Of a DNA stretch of 64,000 nt, positions 33,531 to 42,563 are shown piece by piece. Below the pieces are notes generated by a model, which saw only the letters and a list, made by a program, of their open reading frames with translations, did not search any database and had not been told where the DNA came from. Source of the DNA: Arthrobacter_N sp051262515 (lineage in GTDB: Bacteria > Actinomycetota > Actinomycetes > Actinomycetales > Micrococcaceae); contig NZ_JBIMER010000009.1 of NCBI RefSeq assembly GCF_051262515.1, forward strand, positions 53,302 to 117,301, read 5' to 3'. Every line of letters begins with the position of its first letter. Position 1 is the first letter of the stretch. Both the position numbers and the translations under genes were made by a program.

Positions 33531-34643
33531 CTAGCGCACGACGGCGGCGCGGACGCTGAGCACGTCGGGGAGCCGTTCGGCGACGGTCGTGAAGCTCGCG
33601 CCCTCGTCGGTGCTGGCGAAGACCTCGCCCGAGCGCGTTCCAAAGTAGACGCCCACGTCGCCGTCGTGGTCGTCGGCGCCGGCGGCATCGCGCAGCACGG
33701 AGTTCCATTCGACGTCGGGAAGTCCGGCGTGCTGCTCCTCCCACGTCGTCCCGGCGTCCTTCGTGCGGTAGACGCTGAGCCGGGTTCCCACGGGCGTGCG
33801 CTGGTAGTCGCCCTGCAGGGGCACCGTCCACGCGGTGTCCGGGGTGCGCGGGTGGCTCAGGAACACGAAACCGAAGTCGGCCGGCAGGCCGCCGGCGATG
33901 CTGACCCACTGGTCTCCGGCGTCGTCCGTCCGGTAGACGCCGCCGTGGTTCTGCGCGTAGAGACGGTCCGGGTTTCCGGCGTCCGCCGCGATGCGGTGGA
34001 CGCACTGCCCGAACTCCGGTTCCTCGTCCGGCATGAAGCCGGCCGCGATGCCCCTGTTGCGGGGTTCCCAGGAGGCGCCCGCGTCGCGGGAGCGGTAGAC
34101 CCCGCCCGTGCTCATGGCCACGTGGACGGTGTTCTCGTCAACGGCGTTCGGGAGGATCGTGTGGGCCGTCGCGCCGCCGCCGCCGGGTTGCCATTGGGTT
34201 CGGTGGGGATGGTCCCAGAGGCCGCGGTTGAGCTCGAAGTGCTCGCCGCCGTCGGTCGACTTCCACACGGAGATCGGTTCGCAGCCGGCCCATACGACGC
34301 CGGGCCTGGCCGCCGTGTCCGGGCGGATGTGCCAGATGCGCTCCAGTGCGGCGTCCGTGTCCGCGGGGAACTTGACGGCGCCGTTCTCCGGCTCGGACCA
34401 GGTGGCGCCGAGGTCGTCCGAATACACGACGGTGGGCCCCCAGTGCCAATCCGTCACGCCGGCGAGGATGCGCGTGCCGCCGTTTCGCGTGTCGATCGCC
34501 ACCGAGGAGACTTCGATGTTGAGAAAGTGCGGTTCACCCAGGTTCCAGCTGGCTCGGTCCCCGCTGGTGGCCAACCACAGGCCCTTCTTGGTACCGATGG
34601 CGATCAGTGTCGTCGTGGCCGTATCGGTGGTTCCGGTGCTCAT
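33531..34643 (-). CDS. BNR/Asp-box repeat beta-propeller protein
   Basis: This is a 370-aa protein with six Asp-box motifs of the form S/T-x-D-x-G-x-x-W/F (SDDLGATW, STDGGEHF, SRDAGASW, TDDAGDQW, TKDAGTTW, STDEGASF), spaced as blades of a sialidase/sortilin-like propeller. No signal peptide is evident, so it appears cytoplasmic, and the Arg triad of true sialidases is not evident. Start taken at the ATG at 34643, where the propeller begins soon after; ribosome-binding site weak. It pairs with the MoaD-like gene downstream. Confidence 0.8.
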   Translation of the reverse strand: MSTGTTDTATTTLIAIGTKKGLWLATSGDRASWNLGEPHFLNIEVSSVAIDTRNGGTRILAGVTDWHWGPTVVYSDDLGATWSEPENGAVKFPADTDAALERIWHIRPDTAARPGVVWAGCEPISVWKSTDGGEHFELNRGLWDHPHRTQWQPGGGGATAHTILPNAVDENTVHVAMSTGGVYRSRDAGASWEPRNRGIAAGFMPDEEPEFGQCVHRIAADAGNPDRLYAQNHGGVYRTDDAGDQWVSIAGGLPADFGFVFLSHPRTPDTAWTVPLQGDYQRTPVGTRLSVYRTKDAGTTWEEQHAGLPDVEWNSVLRDAAGADDHDGDVGVYFGTRSGEVFASTDEGASFTTVAERLPDVLSVRAAVVR

Positions 34644-34753
34644 GGCCCACAGTCCACCACCGCATTGGTTGCCCGGCAAGGGCCTACGGCATGCCATTTA
34701 CCGTCGGGTCCGCGTACGCTCGCCACCAAGGTAGCCACACCGTGATTTCATGC

Positions 34754-34782
34754 TTGAACATTCAATCAAAAACGTTTAGACT
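34754..34782 (+). promoter_or_regulatory. Promoter of the extradiol dioxygenase gene
   Basis: TTGAAC (34754-34759) and TAGACT (34777-34782) are separated by 17 bases. The expected start falls on or next to the A of the ATG at 34789, so the mRNA would be leaderless. Confidence 0.7.
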
Positions 34783-34788
34783 GGACCC

Positions 34789-35586
34789 ATGACGCAGACA
34801 ATCGAGCGGCCCCCCGTCCTGTTCCTCAGCCATGGCGCCCCGCCCCTGGCCGACGACGCGCGCTGGACGCGCGAGCTGGCCGACTGGTCCGGGGAGATCG
34901 GCAAGCCCAAGGACATCCTCATGGTCTCGGCCCACTGGGAAAACGCGCCCGTCACGCTCAGTGCCACGCGCCGTCCCACAGAGCTGGTCTACGACTTCTG
35001 GGGCTTCCCGCAGAAGTACTACGACGTGCGCTACGACGCGCCGCAGGCCACCGAGCTGGCCGACGTGGTCGCCCGCCTGGCCGGCGACCACGGCCACCAC
35101 GTCGAGCGCGACGAGGAGCGCGGGTTGGACCACGGTGCCTACGTTCCGCTGAAGGAAATGTTCCCGGATGCGGACGTGCCGGTGGTGCAGATGTCCATGC
35201 CGACGCTGGATCCGCAGGGACTCTTCGAACTCGGGAAGTCCCTGGCGCCGCTGCGCGAGCGAGGAACGCTCATCGTGGGCTCGGGGTTCACCACGCACAA
35301 CCTCCGCTGGTTCAACCCGTCGGCGGGACCGGACGTGGCGCCGCCGTCGGCATCCAGCGAATTCGACCACTGGGCCGAGGAGGCCATGGGCCGCGGCGAC
35401 ATCGATTCCATCCTGGACTTCCTGCACAAGGCCCCCGCCGCCCGCGAGGCGCACCCGCGGTCCGAGCACTGGGCGCCCCTCTACGTCGCCCTCGGAGCGG
35501 CATATGCCTCGGGCGGCATAGAGGCGAAGACCGCCATCGACGGATTCTGGTTCGGCCTGTCGAAACGGTCCTGGACCCTGGGCTGA
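34789..35586 (+). CDS. Class III extradiol dioxygenase (DODA/YgiD-like)
   Basis: This is a 265-aa non-heme iron dioxygenase related to 4,5-DOPA extradiol dioxygenase. Metal and catalytic histidines are visible in FLSHGAPPL (15), SAHWEN, LDHGAYVPL and SGFTTHNLRWF. The physiological substrate in bacteria of this type is uncertain. Leaderless promoter upstream; a perfect hairpin downstream likely ends the transcript. Confidence 0.88.
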   Translation: MTQTIERPPVLFLSHGAPPLADDARWTRELADWSGEIGKPKDILMVSAHWENAPVTLSATRRPTELVYDFWGFPQKYYDVRYDAPQATELADVVARLAGDHGHHVERDEERGLDHGAYVPLKEMFPDADVPVVQMSMPTLDPQGLFELGKSLAPLRERGTLIVGSGFTTHNLRWFNPSAGPDVAPPSASSEFDHWAEEAMGRGDIDSILDFLHKAPAAREAHPRSEHWAPLYVALGAAYASGGIEAKTAIDGFWFGLSKRSWTLG

Positions 35587-35604
35587 CCTCCTGCACCCCC
35601 ACCC

Positions 35605-35656
35605 CCCGAAGTGGACATGACCGCGGGTAATAAACCGCGGTCATGTCCACTTCGGG
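35605..35656. repeat. Perfect 22-bp inverted repeat (copy 1 of a palindrome family, also a likely terminator)
   Basis: Arms 35605-35626 and 35635-35656 are perfectly complementary around an 8-base loop. It begins 18 bases after the dioxygenase stop. A related palindrome lies at 39552-39602, so the ABC exporter operon is bracketed by two copies. Both have GAAGTGGACA in the left arm and TGTCCACTTCGGG in the right. Confidence 0.85.
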
Positions 35657-35823
35657 AGGCGGGGCGCGGTGGGGTGGGTAGTCGCGAAATCATCCCTCCG
35701 GCGGATCCCCCGCACGAAGTCCGGAGGCTAAAGTGTGCCTTGCCCCGTCGCAATTGCGTCGGTCGCTCCCGAGATCCTCCGCCACCGCGAGGCCGTGGGG
35801 CGTTTGAAGAAGGACTTGGACCC

Positions 35824-37557
35824 ATGCTCTTGCGACTCATCCTCCAGTACTCCAAGCCATACAAGCGCTGGATCGCGGCCGTGCTGCTGCTCCAGCTGGC
35901 CACGACCATCGCGACGCTGTTCCTGCCCAGCCTCAACGCCCGGATCATCGACGAGGGCGTCACGCAGGGGGACACGGACTTTATCTGGCGCACCGGCGGC
36001 GTGATGCTCGCCGTCGCGTTCGTGCAGGTGTTGACCGCCGTCGCCGCCGTGTACTTCGGCGCGAAGACGGCCATGGCGATCGGGCGGGACCTGCGCAGTG
36101 GCGTCTTCCACACCGTGTCCGCGTTTTCGGCGCGCGAGGTGAACCGGTTCGGGGCACCGACGCTCATCACCCGCGGCACGAACGACGTCCAGCAGGTGCA
36201 GATGCTGGTGCTCATGGGGCTGAACTTCATGGTCTCCACGCCGATCATGTGCATCGGCGGCATCATCATGGCCCTCCGCGAGGACCCGGGCCTGTCCTGG
36301 CTGGTCTGGGTGTCCGTGCCGGTGCTCGTGTTGGTCGTCGGTTTCCTGGTCTACCTGCTGATGCCCCTCTTCCGCCTGATGCAGGAGCGCATCGACTCCA
36401 TCAACGGCGTCCTGCGCGAGCAGATCATCGGGATCCGCGTGGTCCGCGCGTTCGTCCGGGAACCGTACGAGACCCAGCGCTTCGCGGCCGCCAACGAGCG
36501 CCTGACCGAAGTCGGCGTCAAGGTCGGCAACCTGTTCGTGCTGATGTTCCCGCTCATCGGGATGGTCCTCCACCTCGCCACCGCGTCCGTCCTCTGGTTC
36601 GGCGGGCAGCGCGTTGATTCCGGCGAGATGCAGGTCGGCGCGCTGACCGCGTTCCTGCAGTACCTGCTGCAGATCCTCATGGCCGTCATGATGGGCACCT
36701 TCATGGCGATGATGATCCCGCGCGCCGCGGTGTGCGCCGAGCGCATCGCCGAGGTGCTCGACGTCGAGCCCTCGCTTCGCGACCCGCCCACGCCGGCCGT
36801 CGAGGTCCCGCGCACGGGAACGGTCGAGTTCCGCGGCGTCGCGTTCGGGTACCCCGGCGCCGCCGCGCCGGTTTTGTCGGGCCTGACCTTCACCGCCGAA
36901 CCGGGCAAGACGACGGCGATCATCGGCTCCACGGGAGCCGGCAAGACCACGCTGCTGAACCTCATCCCGCGGCTGTACGACGCCGACGCGGGCGACGTCC
37001 TGCTGGACGGCGTCCCCGTGGGGGCGATGACGCGCGCGCAGATCTCCGAGCGCGTGGCCGCGGTGCCGCAGCGTCCGTACCTCTTCTCCGGGACCATCGC
37101 GTCCAACCTGCGCTTCGGCAAGCCGGAGGCCACCGAGGCCGAGCTGTGGGAGGCCCTCGAGACAGCGCAGGCCGCCGACTTCGTGCGCGAGCGGGCCGAG
37201 GGTCTCGAATCACCCGTGTCCCAAGGCGGGACGAACGTGTCCGGCGGACAGCGGCAGCGGCTCTGCATCGCCCGCGCGCTGGTGGCCCGTCCCTCCGTGT
37301 ACCTCTTCGACGATTCGTTCTCGGCGTTGGACGTCGCGACGGACGCGCGGCTGCGGGCGGCCCTCAAGGGGCCCACGCGGGACGCGGCGGTGGTCATCGT
37401 CGCCCAACGGGTTTCCACCATCACCGAGGCGGACCAGATCCTGGTGCTGGACCGGGGCGCCGTCGTCGCCCGCGGATCGCACGGCGAGCTGCTGGAAACC
37501 TCGGAAACGTACCGGGAAATCGTCGAGTCGCAGAGCAGCGTGGAGGAGGTGGCCTAG
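35824..37557 (+). CDS. Heterodimeric ABC exporter subunit with degenerate Walker B
   Basis: This is a 577-aa half-transporter: six membrane segments in about 15-305, then a nucleotide-binding domain with Walker A GSTGAGKTT (about 368-376), canonical signature VSGGQRQR (about 471) and Walker B ending FDDSFSALD (about 494-502). The catalytic Glu after Walker B is Asp, the mark of the degenerate ATP site of TM287/288-type exporters. The ATG at 35824 has GAAGAAGGA 9 bases upstream; the longer frame starts inside the palindrome. It abuts the partner subunit directly. Confidence 0.9.
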   Translation: MLLRLILQYSKPYKRWIAAVLLLQLATTIATLFLPSLNARIIDEGVTQGDTDFIWRTGGVMLAVAFVQVLTAVAAVYFGAKTAMAIGRDLRSGVFHTVSAFSAREVNRFGAPTLITRGTNDVQQVQMLVLMGLNFMVSTPIMCIGGIIMALREDPGLSWLVWVSVPVLVLVVGFLVYLLMPLFRLMQERIDSINGVLREQIIGIRVVRAFVREPYETQRFAAANERLTEVGVKVGNLFVLMFPLIGMVLHLATASVLWFGGQRVDSGEMQVGALTAFLQYLLQILMAVMMGTFMAMMIPRAAVCAERIAEVLDVEPSLRDPPTPAVEVPRTGTVEFRGVAFGYPGAAAPVLSGLTFTAEPGKTTAIIGSTGAGKTTLLNLIPRLYDADAGDVLLDGVPVGAMTRAQISERVAAVPQRPYLFSGTIASNLRFGKPEATEAELWEALETAQAADFVRERAEGLESPVSQGGTNVSGGQRQRLCIARALVARPSVYLFDDSFSALDVATDARLRAALKGPTRDAAVVIVAQRVSTITEADQILVLDRGAVVARGSHGELLETSETYREIVESQSSVEEVA

Positions 37558-39579
37558 ATGGGAAAGCGCAACAGGGAAAGCGAAGCGCGGGCCGGGTCCA
37601 CTACGACGCCCGAGGTCGAGGAATTCGAGGACATGTCCATGGACGACGGCTGGGGCGGGCAGCAGTCCGTCCGGAAGGCCAAGCGTTTCTGGCCGTCCGC
37701 CGCGCGGCTGATCGGCCTGCTGGCCCCGGAGAGGCTGGCCATGGCCGTGGTGCTGGTGTTCGTCTCGGCCAGCGTGGTGCTGACCGTCATCGCCCCCCGG
37801 ATCCTCGGCCGGGCGATGGACGTGATCTTCTCCGGCGTCGTCGGAAAGAACCTGCCGCAGGGCGCCACGCAGGACCAGGTCATCGCGGGGCTGCGCGCCG
37901 AGGGACAGAACGACCTCGCGGACATGCTCTCCGGGATGGCCGTGGTCCCGGGCGCCGGAATCGACTTCGTGGAGCTCGGCCGCCTGATCATGATCGTGCT
38001 GGCCATGTACTTCGTGGCGTCGGCGTTCATGTGGGCGCAGGGCTACATCCTCAACCGCCTCGTCATGCGCGTGGTGTACAACCTACGCCGGGACGTCGAG
38101 GACAAGCTCAACCGCCTGCCCCTGAACTACTTCGACACCCGCCAGCGCGGCGACGTGCTCTCGCGAGTGACCAACGACGTGGACAACATCCAGAACGCGT
38201 TGCAGCAGGCGTTCGCCCAGCTGGTGCAATCACTTCTGATGGTGATCGGCATCATCGTCATGATGTTCATCGTGTCCTGGCAGATGGCGCTGATCGCGCT
38301 CGTCGCGTTGCCGCTCTCCGGAGCCGCCGCCGCCCTGATCGGCACGCGGGCGCAGGGACTTTTCGCCGCGCAGTGGAAGTCCACCGGCTCGCTCAACGGC
38401 CAGATCGAGGAGTCGTTCTCGGGCCACGACCTGATGAAGGTCTTCGGCCGCGAGGACGATGCGCGGGCGAGGTTCGAGGAACGCAACGAGGAGCTGTTCA
38501 AGGCGTCATTCGGCGCGCAGTTCGTCTCGGGGACCATCTTCCCGGTCATGCAGTTCATCTCCTACCTGGCGTACGTTGGGATCGCCGTCGTCGGCGGCCT
38601 GCGCGTGGCCTCCGGGCAGATGACGCTGGGCGACGCGACGGCGTTCATCCAGTACTCGCGCGAGTTCACCCAGCCGCTGGGCCAGATGGCGGGCATGGCG
38701 AACATGCTGCAGTCCGGCGTCGCCTCGGCCGAGCGCACGTTCGAGCTGCTCGACGCCGACGAGCAGGACCGCGAGAACGCCACGGCGAGCCTGCCGGAAC
38801 GCACGGACGGCCACGTGGGATTCCACGGCGTGACGTTCTCCTACGATCCGGAGAAGCCGCTCATCGAGGACCTGTCCTTCGAGGCGCATCCCGGCCACAC
38901 GGTCGCGATCGTGGGGCCGACCGGGGCAGGCAAGACCACGCTGGTGAACCTGGTCATGCGCTTCTACGAGCTCGACGGCGGGTGGATCACGGTCGACGGC
39001 GTGGACGTCACGTCCCTGTCGCGGGCCGAACTGCGCTCCAAGGTGGGCATGGTGCTCCAGGACGCGTGGCTGTTTAACGGCTCCATCCGGGACAACATCC
39101 GCTACGGGCGGTTGGACGCGACCGAGGAGGAGGTCCTGGCCGCAGCGGAGGCGACCTACGTCGACCGTTTCGTCCGGGCGCTGCCGGAGGGCTACGACAC
39201 GGTGATCGACGACGAGGGGACCAACGTCTCCACGGGGGAGAAGCAGCTGATCACCATCGCCCGGGCGTTCCTGGCGAACCCGTCGCTGCTGATCCTGGAC
39301 GAGGCGACGTCCTCCGTGGACACGCGCACCGAGCTCCTGGTCCAGCACGCCATGGCCGCCCTGCGCACGGACCGGACGAGTTTCGTGATCGCCCACCGGC
39401 TCTCCACGATCCGGGACGCCGACACCATCCTGGTGATGGAGTCCGGGCGCATCGTGGAGCAGGGCAACCACGAGGCGCTGCTGGCGGCCCGTGGCGCGTA
39501 CCACCGCCTCTACGTCTCGCAGTTCGCCGCCCCGTCCCCCACCGAACCACGCGAAGTGGACAATACCGCGGTTAACTAA
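37558..39579 (+). CDS. Heterodimeric ABC exporter subunit with intact Walker B
   Basis: This is a 673-aa half-transporter with a polar N-terminal extension of about 60 residues, six membrane segments, and a nucleotide-binding domain with Walker A GPTGAGKTT (about 453), signature VSTGEKQ (about 556, degenerate) and Walker B LILDEATSSVD with the catalytic Glu. The degenerate signature here faces the degenerate Walker B of the first subunit, as expected for one consensus and one inactive site. The ATG follows the previous stop directly. Its last codons (EVDNTAVN) are encoded by the left arm of the second palindrome. Confidence 0.9.
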   Translation: MGKRNRESEARAGSTTTPEVEEFEDMSMDDGWGGQQSVRKAKRFWPSAARLIGLLAPERLAMAVVLVFVSASVVLTVIAPRILGRAMDVIFSGVVGKNLPQGATQDQVIAGLRAEGQNDLADMLSGMAVVPGAGIDFVELGRLIMIVLAMYFVASAFMWAQGYILNRLVMRVVYNLRRDVEDKLNRLPLNYFDTRQRGDVLSRVTNDVDNIQNALQQAFAQLVQSLLMVIGIIVMMFIVSWQMALIALVALPLSGAAAALIGTRAQGLFAAQWKSTGSLNGQIEESFSGHDLMKVFGREDDARARFEERNEELFKASFGAQFVSGTIFPVMQFISYLAYVGIAVVGGLRVASGQMTLGDATAFIQYSREFTQPLGQMAGMANMLQSGVASAERTFELLDADEQDRENATASLPERTDGHVGFHGVTFSYDPEKPLIEDLSFEAHPGHTVAIVGPTGAGKTTLVNLVMRFYELDGGWITVDGVDVTSLSRAELRSKVGMVLQDAWLFNGSIRDNIRYGRLDATEEEVLAAAEATYVDRFVRALPEGYDTVIDDEGTNVSTGEKQLITIARAFLANPSLLILDEATSSVDTRTELLVQHAMAALRTDRTSFVIAHRLSTIRDADTILVMESGRIVEQGNHEALLAARGAYHRLYVSQFAAPSPTEPREVDNTAVN

Positions 39580-39602
39580 CCCCCGGTAATGTCCACTTCG
39601 GG
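39552..39602. repeat. Imperfect inverted repeat (copy 2 of the palindrome family)
   Basis: The left arm (about 39552-39571) lies inside the end of the ABC gene and the right arm (about 39582-39602) just after it, with a few mismatches. It shares GAAGTGGACA and TGTCCACTTCGGG with copy 1 at 35605. It can serve as terminator of the exporter operon. Confidence 0.7.
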
Positions 39603-39634
39603 TGGCGGGGGCGGGCGGAGATAGGCTGGTCGGC

Positions 39635-40396
39635 ATGCAGCACGTCCCGGGCCAGTTCCCCACACCCGCGCCACGGCGCCGGCAACCCGTCTTCGATCCG
39701 GGACCCTTCCGCCGCGGGGACGCGGTGGTCCTGCTGGCGTACGTGCTGTTGTTCGTTGTGGGGCTCGCCGGCCTGCTCACGCTGGTGCCCGGCTTCCACG
39801 AGACGTTCACGACGCCGGACAGCGCGTCGTTCGCGGTCAACCTCGTCGCCTACGCGGTGCTGTTCACGGCATCGATGATCATGGGCGTCGGCGCCCTGGC
39901 CTCCTCGCTGCGCACGTTCCGGTACCACCCGTGGGCCAAGGGCTTCCTGATCCCCGGCGCGTGGCTCGGGAGCCTCATCATCACCGCCAGCGTCCTGATG
40001 ACCATGGGCGAGGCGGTGAAGAGCGAAAACCAGCTGGCGATCGAAGGCATGACGACGTCGGTGCCGTTCCCCACGATGTTCGTCGTGGCCGTGGTGATGG
40101 GTCCGTTCGTGGAGGAGTACGTTTTCCGCCACCTCCTGATCGGCAAGCTGAGCCGCAGGATCAACGTCTGGGTCTGCGTCGCGATCTCGATCGTCTTGTT
40201 CGCGGGCATCCACTTCATAGGAACCGGGTCCTTCGATCCGACGTCGTTGGTTCCGTACCTGACGCTCGGCACGGTGATCAGCGTGGCCTACGTCCTCAGC
40301 GGCAAGTCCCTGGCTTACGCGTACATCCTGCACGTGTTCAACAACGGCGTGGCCCTGGCGATCGCCTACACCGTGCTCCCGCTGCTGGAACAGTAG
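39635..40396 (+). CDS. CPBP-family intramembrane metalloprotease
   Basis: This is a 253-aa membrane protein with about eight hydrophobic segments. CPBP (Abi) motifs: EEYVFR (near 159), FAGIHF and HVFNNG carry the Glu and His residues. The family includes prenyl-protein proteases and bacteriocin self-immunity proteins. The ATG at 39635 has TAGGCT 7 bases ahead and no ribosome-binding site, so it may be leaderless. The MFS gene follows with no gap. Confidence 0.87.
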   Translation: MQHVPGQFPTPAPRRRQPVFDPGPFRRGDAVVLLAYVLLFVVGLAGLLTLVPGFHETFTTPDSASFAVNLVAYAVLFTASMIMGVGALASSLRTFRYHPWAKGFLIPGAWLGSLIITASVLMTMGEAVKSENQLAIEGMTTSVPFPTMFVVAVVMGPFVEEYVFRHLLIGKLSRRINVWVCVAISIVLFAGIHFIGTGSFDPTSLVPYLTLGTVISVAYVLSGKSLAYAYILHVFNNGVALAIAYTVLPLLEQ

Positions 40397-41623
40397 GTGG
40401 CCCGCGAACCGGACGGCTGGGCCGGCCACGCGCACGGAACTCCGGGGTACCGGCGGATGATCCTGGCCCTTTTCGCGGCCGGCGTGGCCACGTTCGCCCA
40501 GCTGTACTCGGTCCAGGGCGTCCTTCCGGAGCTCTCGCGCGACCTCCGGGTCGCCGAATCCCAGGCGGCGCTCGCCGTTTCCTCGGCGACCCTCGGCCTC
40601 GCCGTCGCCGTCCTCGGGTGGTCCGCTGCCGCCGACCGCTACGGAAGGCTCCGCACCATGACGGTCGCGGTCGTCGCCGCCGTCGCGCTGGGCCTGTTGG
40701 TTCCCGCGGCGCCGACCTACGAGACTTTGTTGGCCGTCCGCTTCGTCGAAGGGCTGGCGCTGGGCGGCATACCGGCGGTCGCTCTGGCGTACCTGAGCGA
40801 GGAGGTCGCACCGCTGCACGCGGCCGTCGCTGCGGGGACGTACATCTCCGGGACGTCGCTGGGCGGCCTGGCCGGACGCCTGGTGGCCGGACCGCTGAGC
40901 GAGTTCGTCAACTGGCGCGTGGGCACCCTGGCCGTGAGTCTTCTCGCCGCGGTCGCGGCGGCGGTGTTCATCGCGTCGGCGCCACGGCCGCGCGGGTTCG
41001 TGCCGGTTCCACGAAGATCGGCCGACGCCGTTCCGCTGCGCCTGTTGCTCGTCCGGAACCTGCGCAGCTCGCGATTGCTGGCGCTCTACGCGCAGGGCCT
41101 GTTGCTGATGGGAGGATTCGTCGCCGTGTACAACTACCTGGGCTTCCGGCTGGAGGCGCCGCCGTTCCTCATCCCGGTCTCGCTGGGTTCTCTGGTGTTC
41201 CTGGCGTACCTGTCCGGGACGTGGTCCTCGCGCAGGTCCGGCGCCCTCGTGGGCCGGTTTGGACGACTGCCCGTGCTGCTGGGTTCGATCGGGGCCATGG
41301 GGGCGGGCCTCGCGGTCACGCTCATCGACTGGCTTCCGGCCGTCGTCGCCGGCCTGCTACTGCTGACCGCCGGGTTCTTCTCGGCCCACGCCGTGGCCAG
41401 CGGCTGGGTCCCCGCGCTCGCGGTGGGCGGCCGCGCGCAGGCGGCCAGCCTCTACAACCTGGCCTACTACGGCGGATCGAGCCTCTTCGGCTGGGCCGTG
41501 GGACTGGCGTTCGCCCCGTGGGGTTGGCCCGGGGCGGCCGGCCTGGTGGGGTTGCTACTGGTCCTGGCCGCGGCCATCGCAACCGGGGCGCTGCGGGACG
41601 GCGCGGCACCGGCCGGAGCCTGA
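40397..41623 (+). CDS. MFS transporter
   Basis: This is a 408-aa protein with twelve hydrophobic segments. The loop AADRYGRLRTM after segment 2 is the MFS D-R-x-G-R-R/L motif; FVEGLALGGIPAVALAYLSEEV follows as segment 4-5. It resembles YnfM-type drug or arabinose exporters. The GTG start follows the CPBP stop immediately, so translation is coupled. Substrate unknown. Confidence 0.88.
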   Translation: MAREPDGWAGHAHGTPGYRRMILALFAAGVATFAQLYSVQGVLPELSRDLRVAESQAALAVSSATLGLAVAVLGWSAAADRYGRLRTMTVAVVAAVALGLLVPAAPTYETLLAVRFVEGLALGGIPAVALAYLSEEVAPLHAAVAAGTYISGTSLGGLAGRLVAGPLSEFVNWRVGTLAVSLLAAVAAAVFIASAPRPRGFVPVPRRSADAVPLRLLLVRNLRSSRLLALYAQGLLLMGGFVAVYNYLGFRLEAPPFLIPVSLGSLVFLAYLSGTWSSRRSGALVGRFGRLPVLLGSIGAMGAGLAVTLIDWLPAVVAGLLLLTAGFFSAHAVASGWVPALAVGGRAQAASLYNLAYYGGSSLFGWAVGLAFAPWGWPGAAGLVGLLLVLAAAIATGALRDGAAPAGA

Positions 41624-41637
41624 TCCGCGGGGGACAG

Positions 41638-42501
41638 TCACGTGCCGGCGGGCTTGCCGCCGCCCGCAACGGGCCGCGCCATTTCGAGGGCCAGGTGCAA
41701 CCGCAGGAAGGCGCCCAGCGTTGCGCTGCCGAAGTCCTTGTGGGTGGTTTCGGGCCACTGCTTCCGCAGGAGCGAGCCCAGCGCCGAGCCGGCGACCTTG
41801 CCATCGACGACCAAGGCGGGGTTCGCGCCGATCAGCGACTGGACGGTCTCCTTGTAGGCCTCGAGGGTCGGTGCGCCCGCGACGGCCGGAACGGCCTGCT
41901 TCGCTGCCGACTTGGGTGGGACGGACGGCGTCATGGCCTTTTTCGCCGGCGCCTTCGCCTCGATCCGGTCCGCGACGGGGGTGGCGGTCAGCCCCAGCGG
42001 GCCGAACTCGTACGCGTCGTCGGCCACGGAACGGAGCATGTGGCTGGAGATGCCGGCGTCCTCGTGGCCACCGGAGACGACCACGACGTATTTCCCGAGC
42101 GCGTGGAGCCGCCGCACCAGCGGGATGAAGCCCCCGTCGCCCGTGACCACCACGAAGGTGTCGATCCACGGGGAGTCGTGGGCGACGGCCAGCGCGTCGA
42201 CGCACAGCTCGATGTCCGCCGCATTCCTCACCCGGGCTCCGAAGGAGAAGACCTGCACCGGTTCGATCCCGTGGCGCTGGATGTCGCCCTGGTATGCGTT
42301 CATGTCCGGGTGCGCCCAGTTGGCGTACGCGCGGACCACGGCCAGGCCCGCGCCGACGCCGGTGTGTTCCACCACGCGGCGCACCTCCGTGACCAGGTTC
42401 CCGAGCGGGACGGCGCCCACTGTCCGACCGTATCCGCCGAACAGGTTCTCCAAATCCACAAGAACGGCGACGTTTCGCCGCGGTGGCACACCACTAGCCA
42501 T
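41638..42501 (-). CDS. NYN-domain nuclease-like protein with C-terminal LOTUS (OST-HTH) domain
   Basis: This is a 287-aa protein. The NYN/PIN-like domain (about 8-165) shows the acidic sites NVAVLVDLENLF, NAADIELCVDALA and FVVVTGDGGFIPLVRRL. A linker rich in Ala/Pro/Lys leads to an OST-HTH/LOTUS domain (about 215-278; LVVDGKVAGSALGSLLRKQWPE). NYN proteins cleave RNA in several systems and LOTUS domains bind RNA or G-quadruplexes; a role in RNA turnover is inferred. ATG at 42501 has GGGGGG about 5 bases away. Divergent from the MATE gene by 62 bases. Confidence 0.85.
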   Translation of the reverse strand: MASGVPPRRNVAVLVDLENLFGGYGRTVGAVPLGNLVTEVRRVVEHTGVGAGLAVVRAYANWAHPDMNAYQGDIQRHGIEPVQVFSFGARVRNAADIELCVDALAVAHDSPWIDTFVVVTGDGGFIPLVRRLHALGKYVVVVSGGHEDAGISSHMLRSVADDAYEFGPLGLTATPVADRIEAKAPAKKAMTPSVPPKSAAKQAVPAVAGAPTLEAYKETVQSLIGANPALVVDGKVAGSALGSLLRKQWPETTHKDFGSATLGAFLRLHLALEMARPVAGGGKPAGT

Positions 42502-42563
42502 CAGACCCCCCAGTCCACGATTTACCGGCAAGCCTACCGCCGGCGTCGCACTAGGCTGTCAAG

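Noticed and set aside
31676..33559. 627-codon plus-strand frame
   Set aside because: Antisense to the GyrI-like, pirin and MoaD-like genes, each of which has clear motifs.
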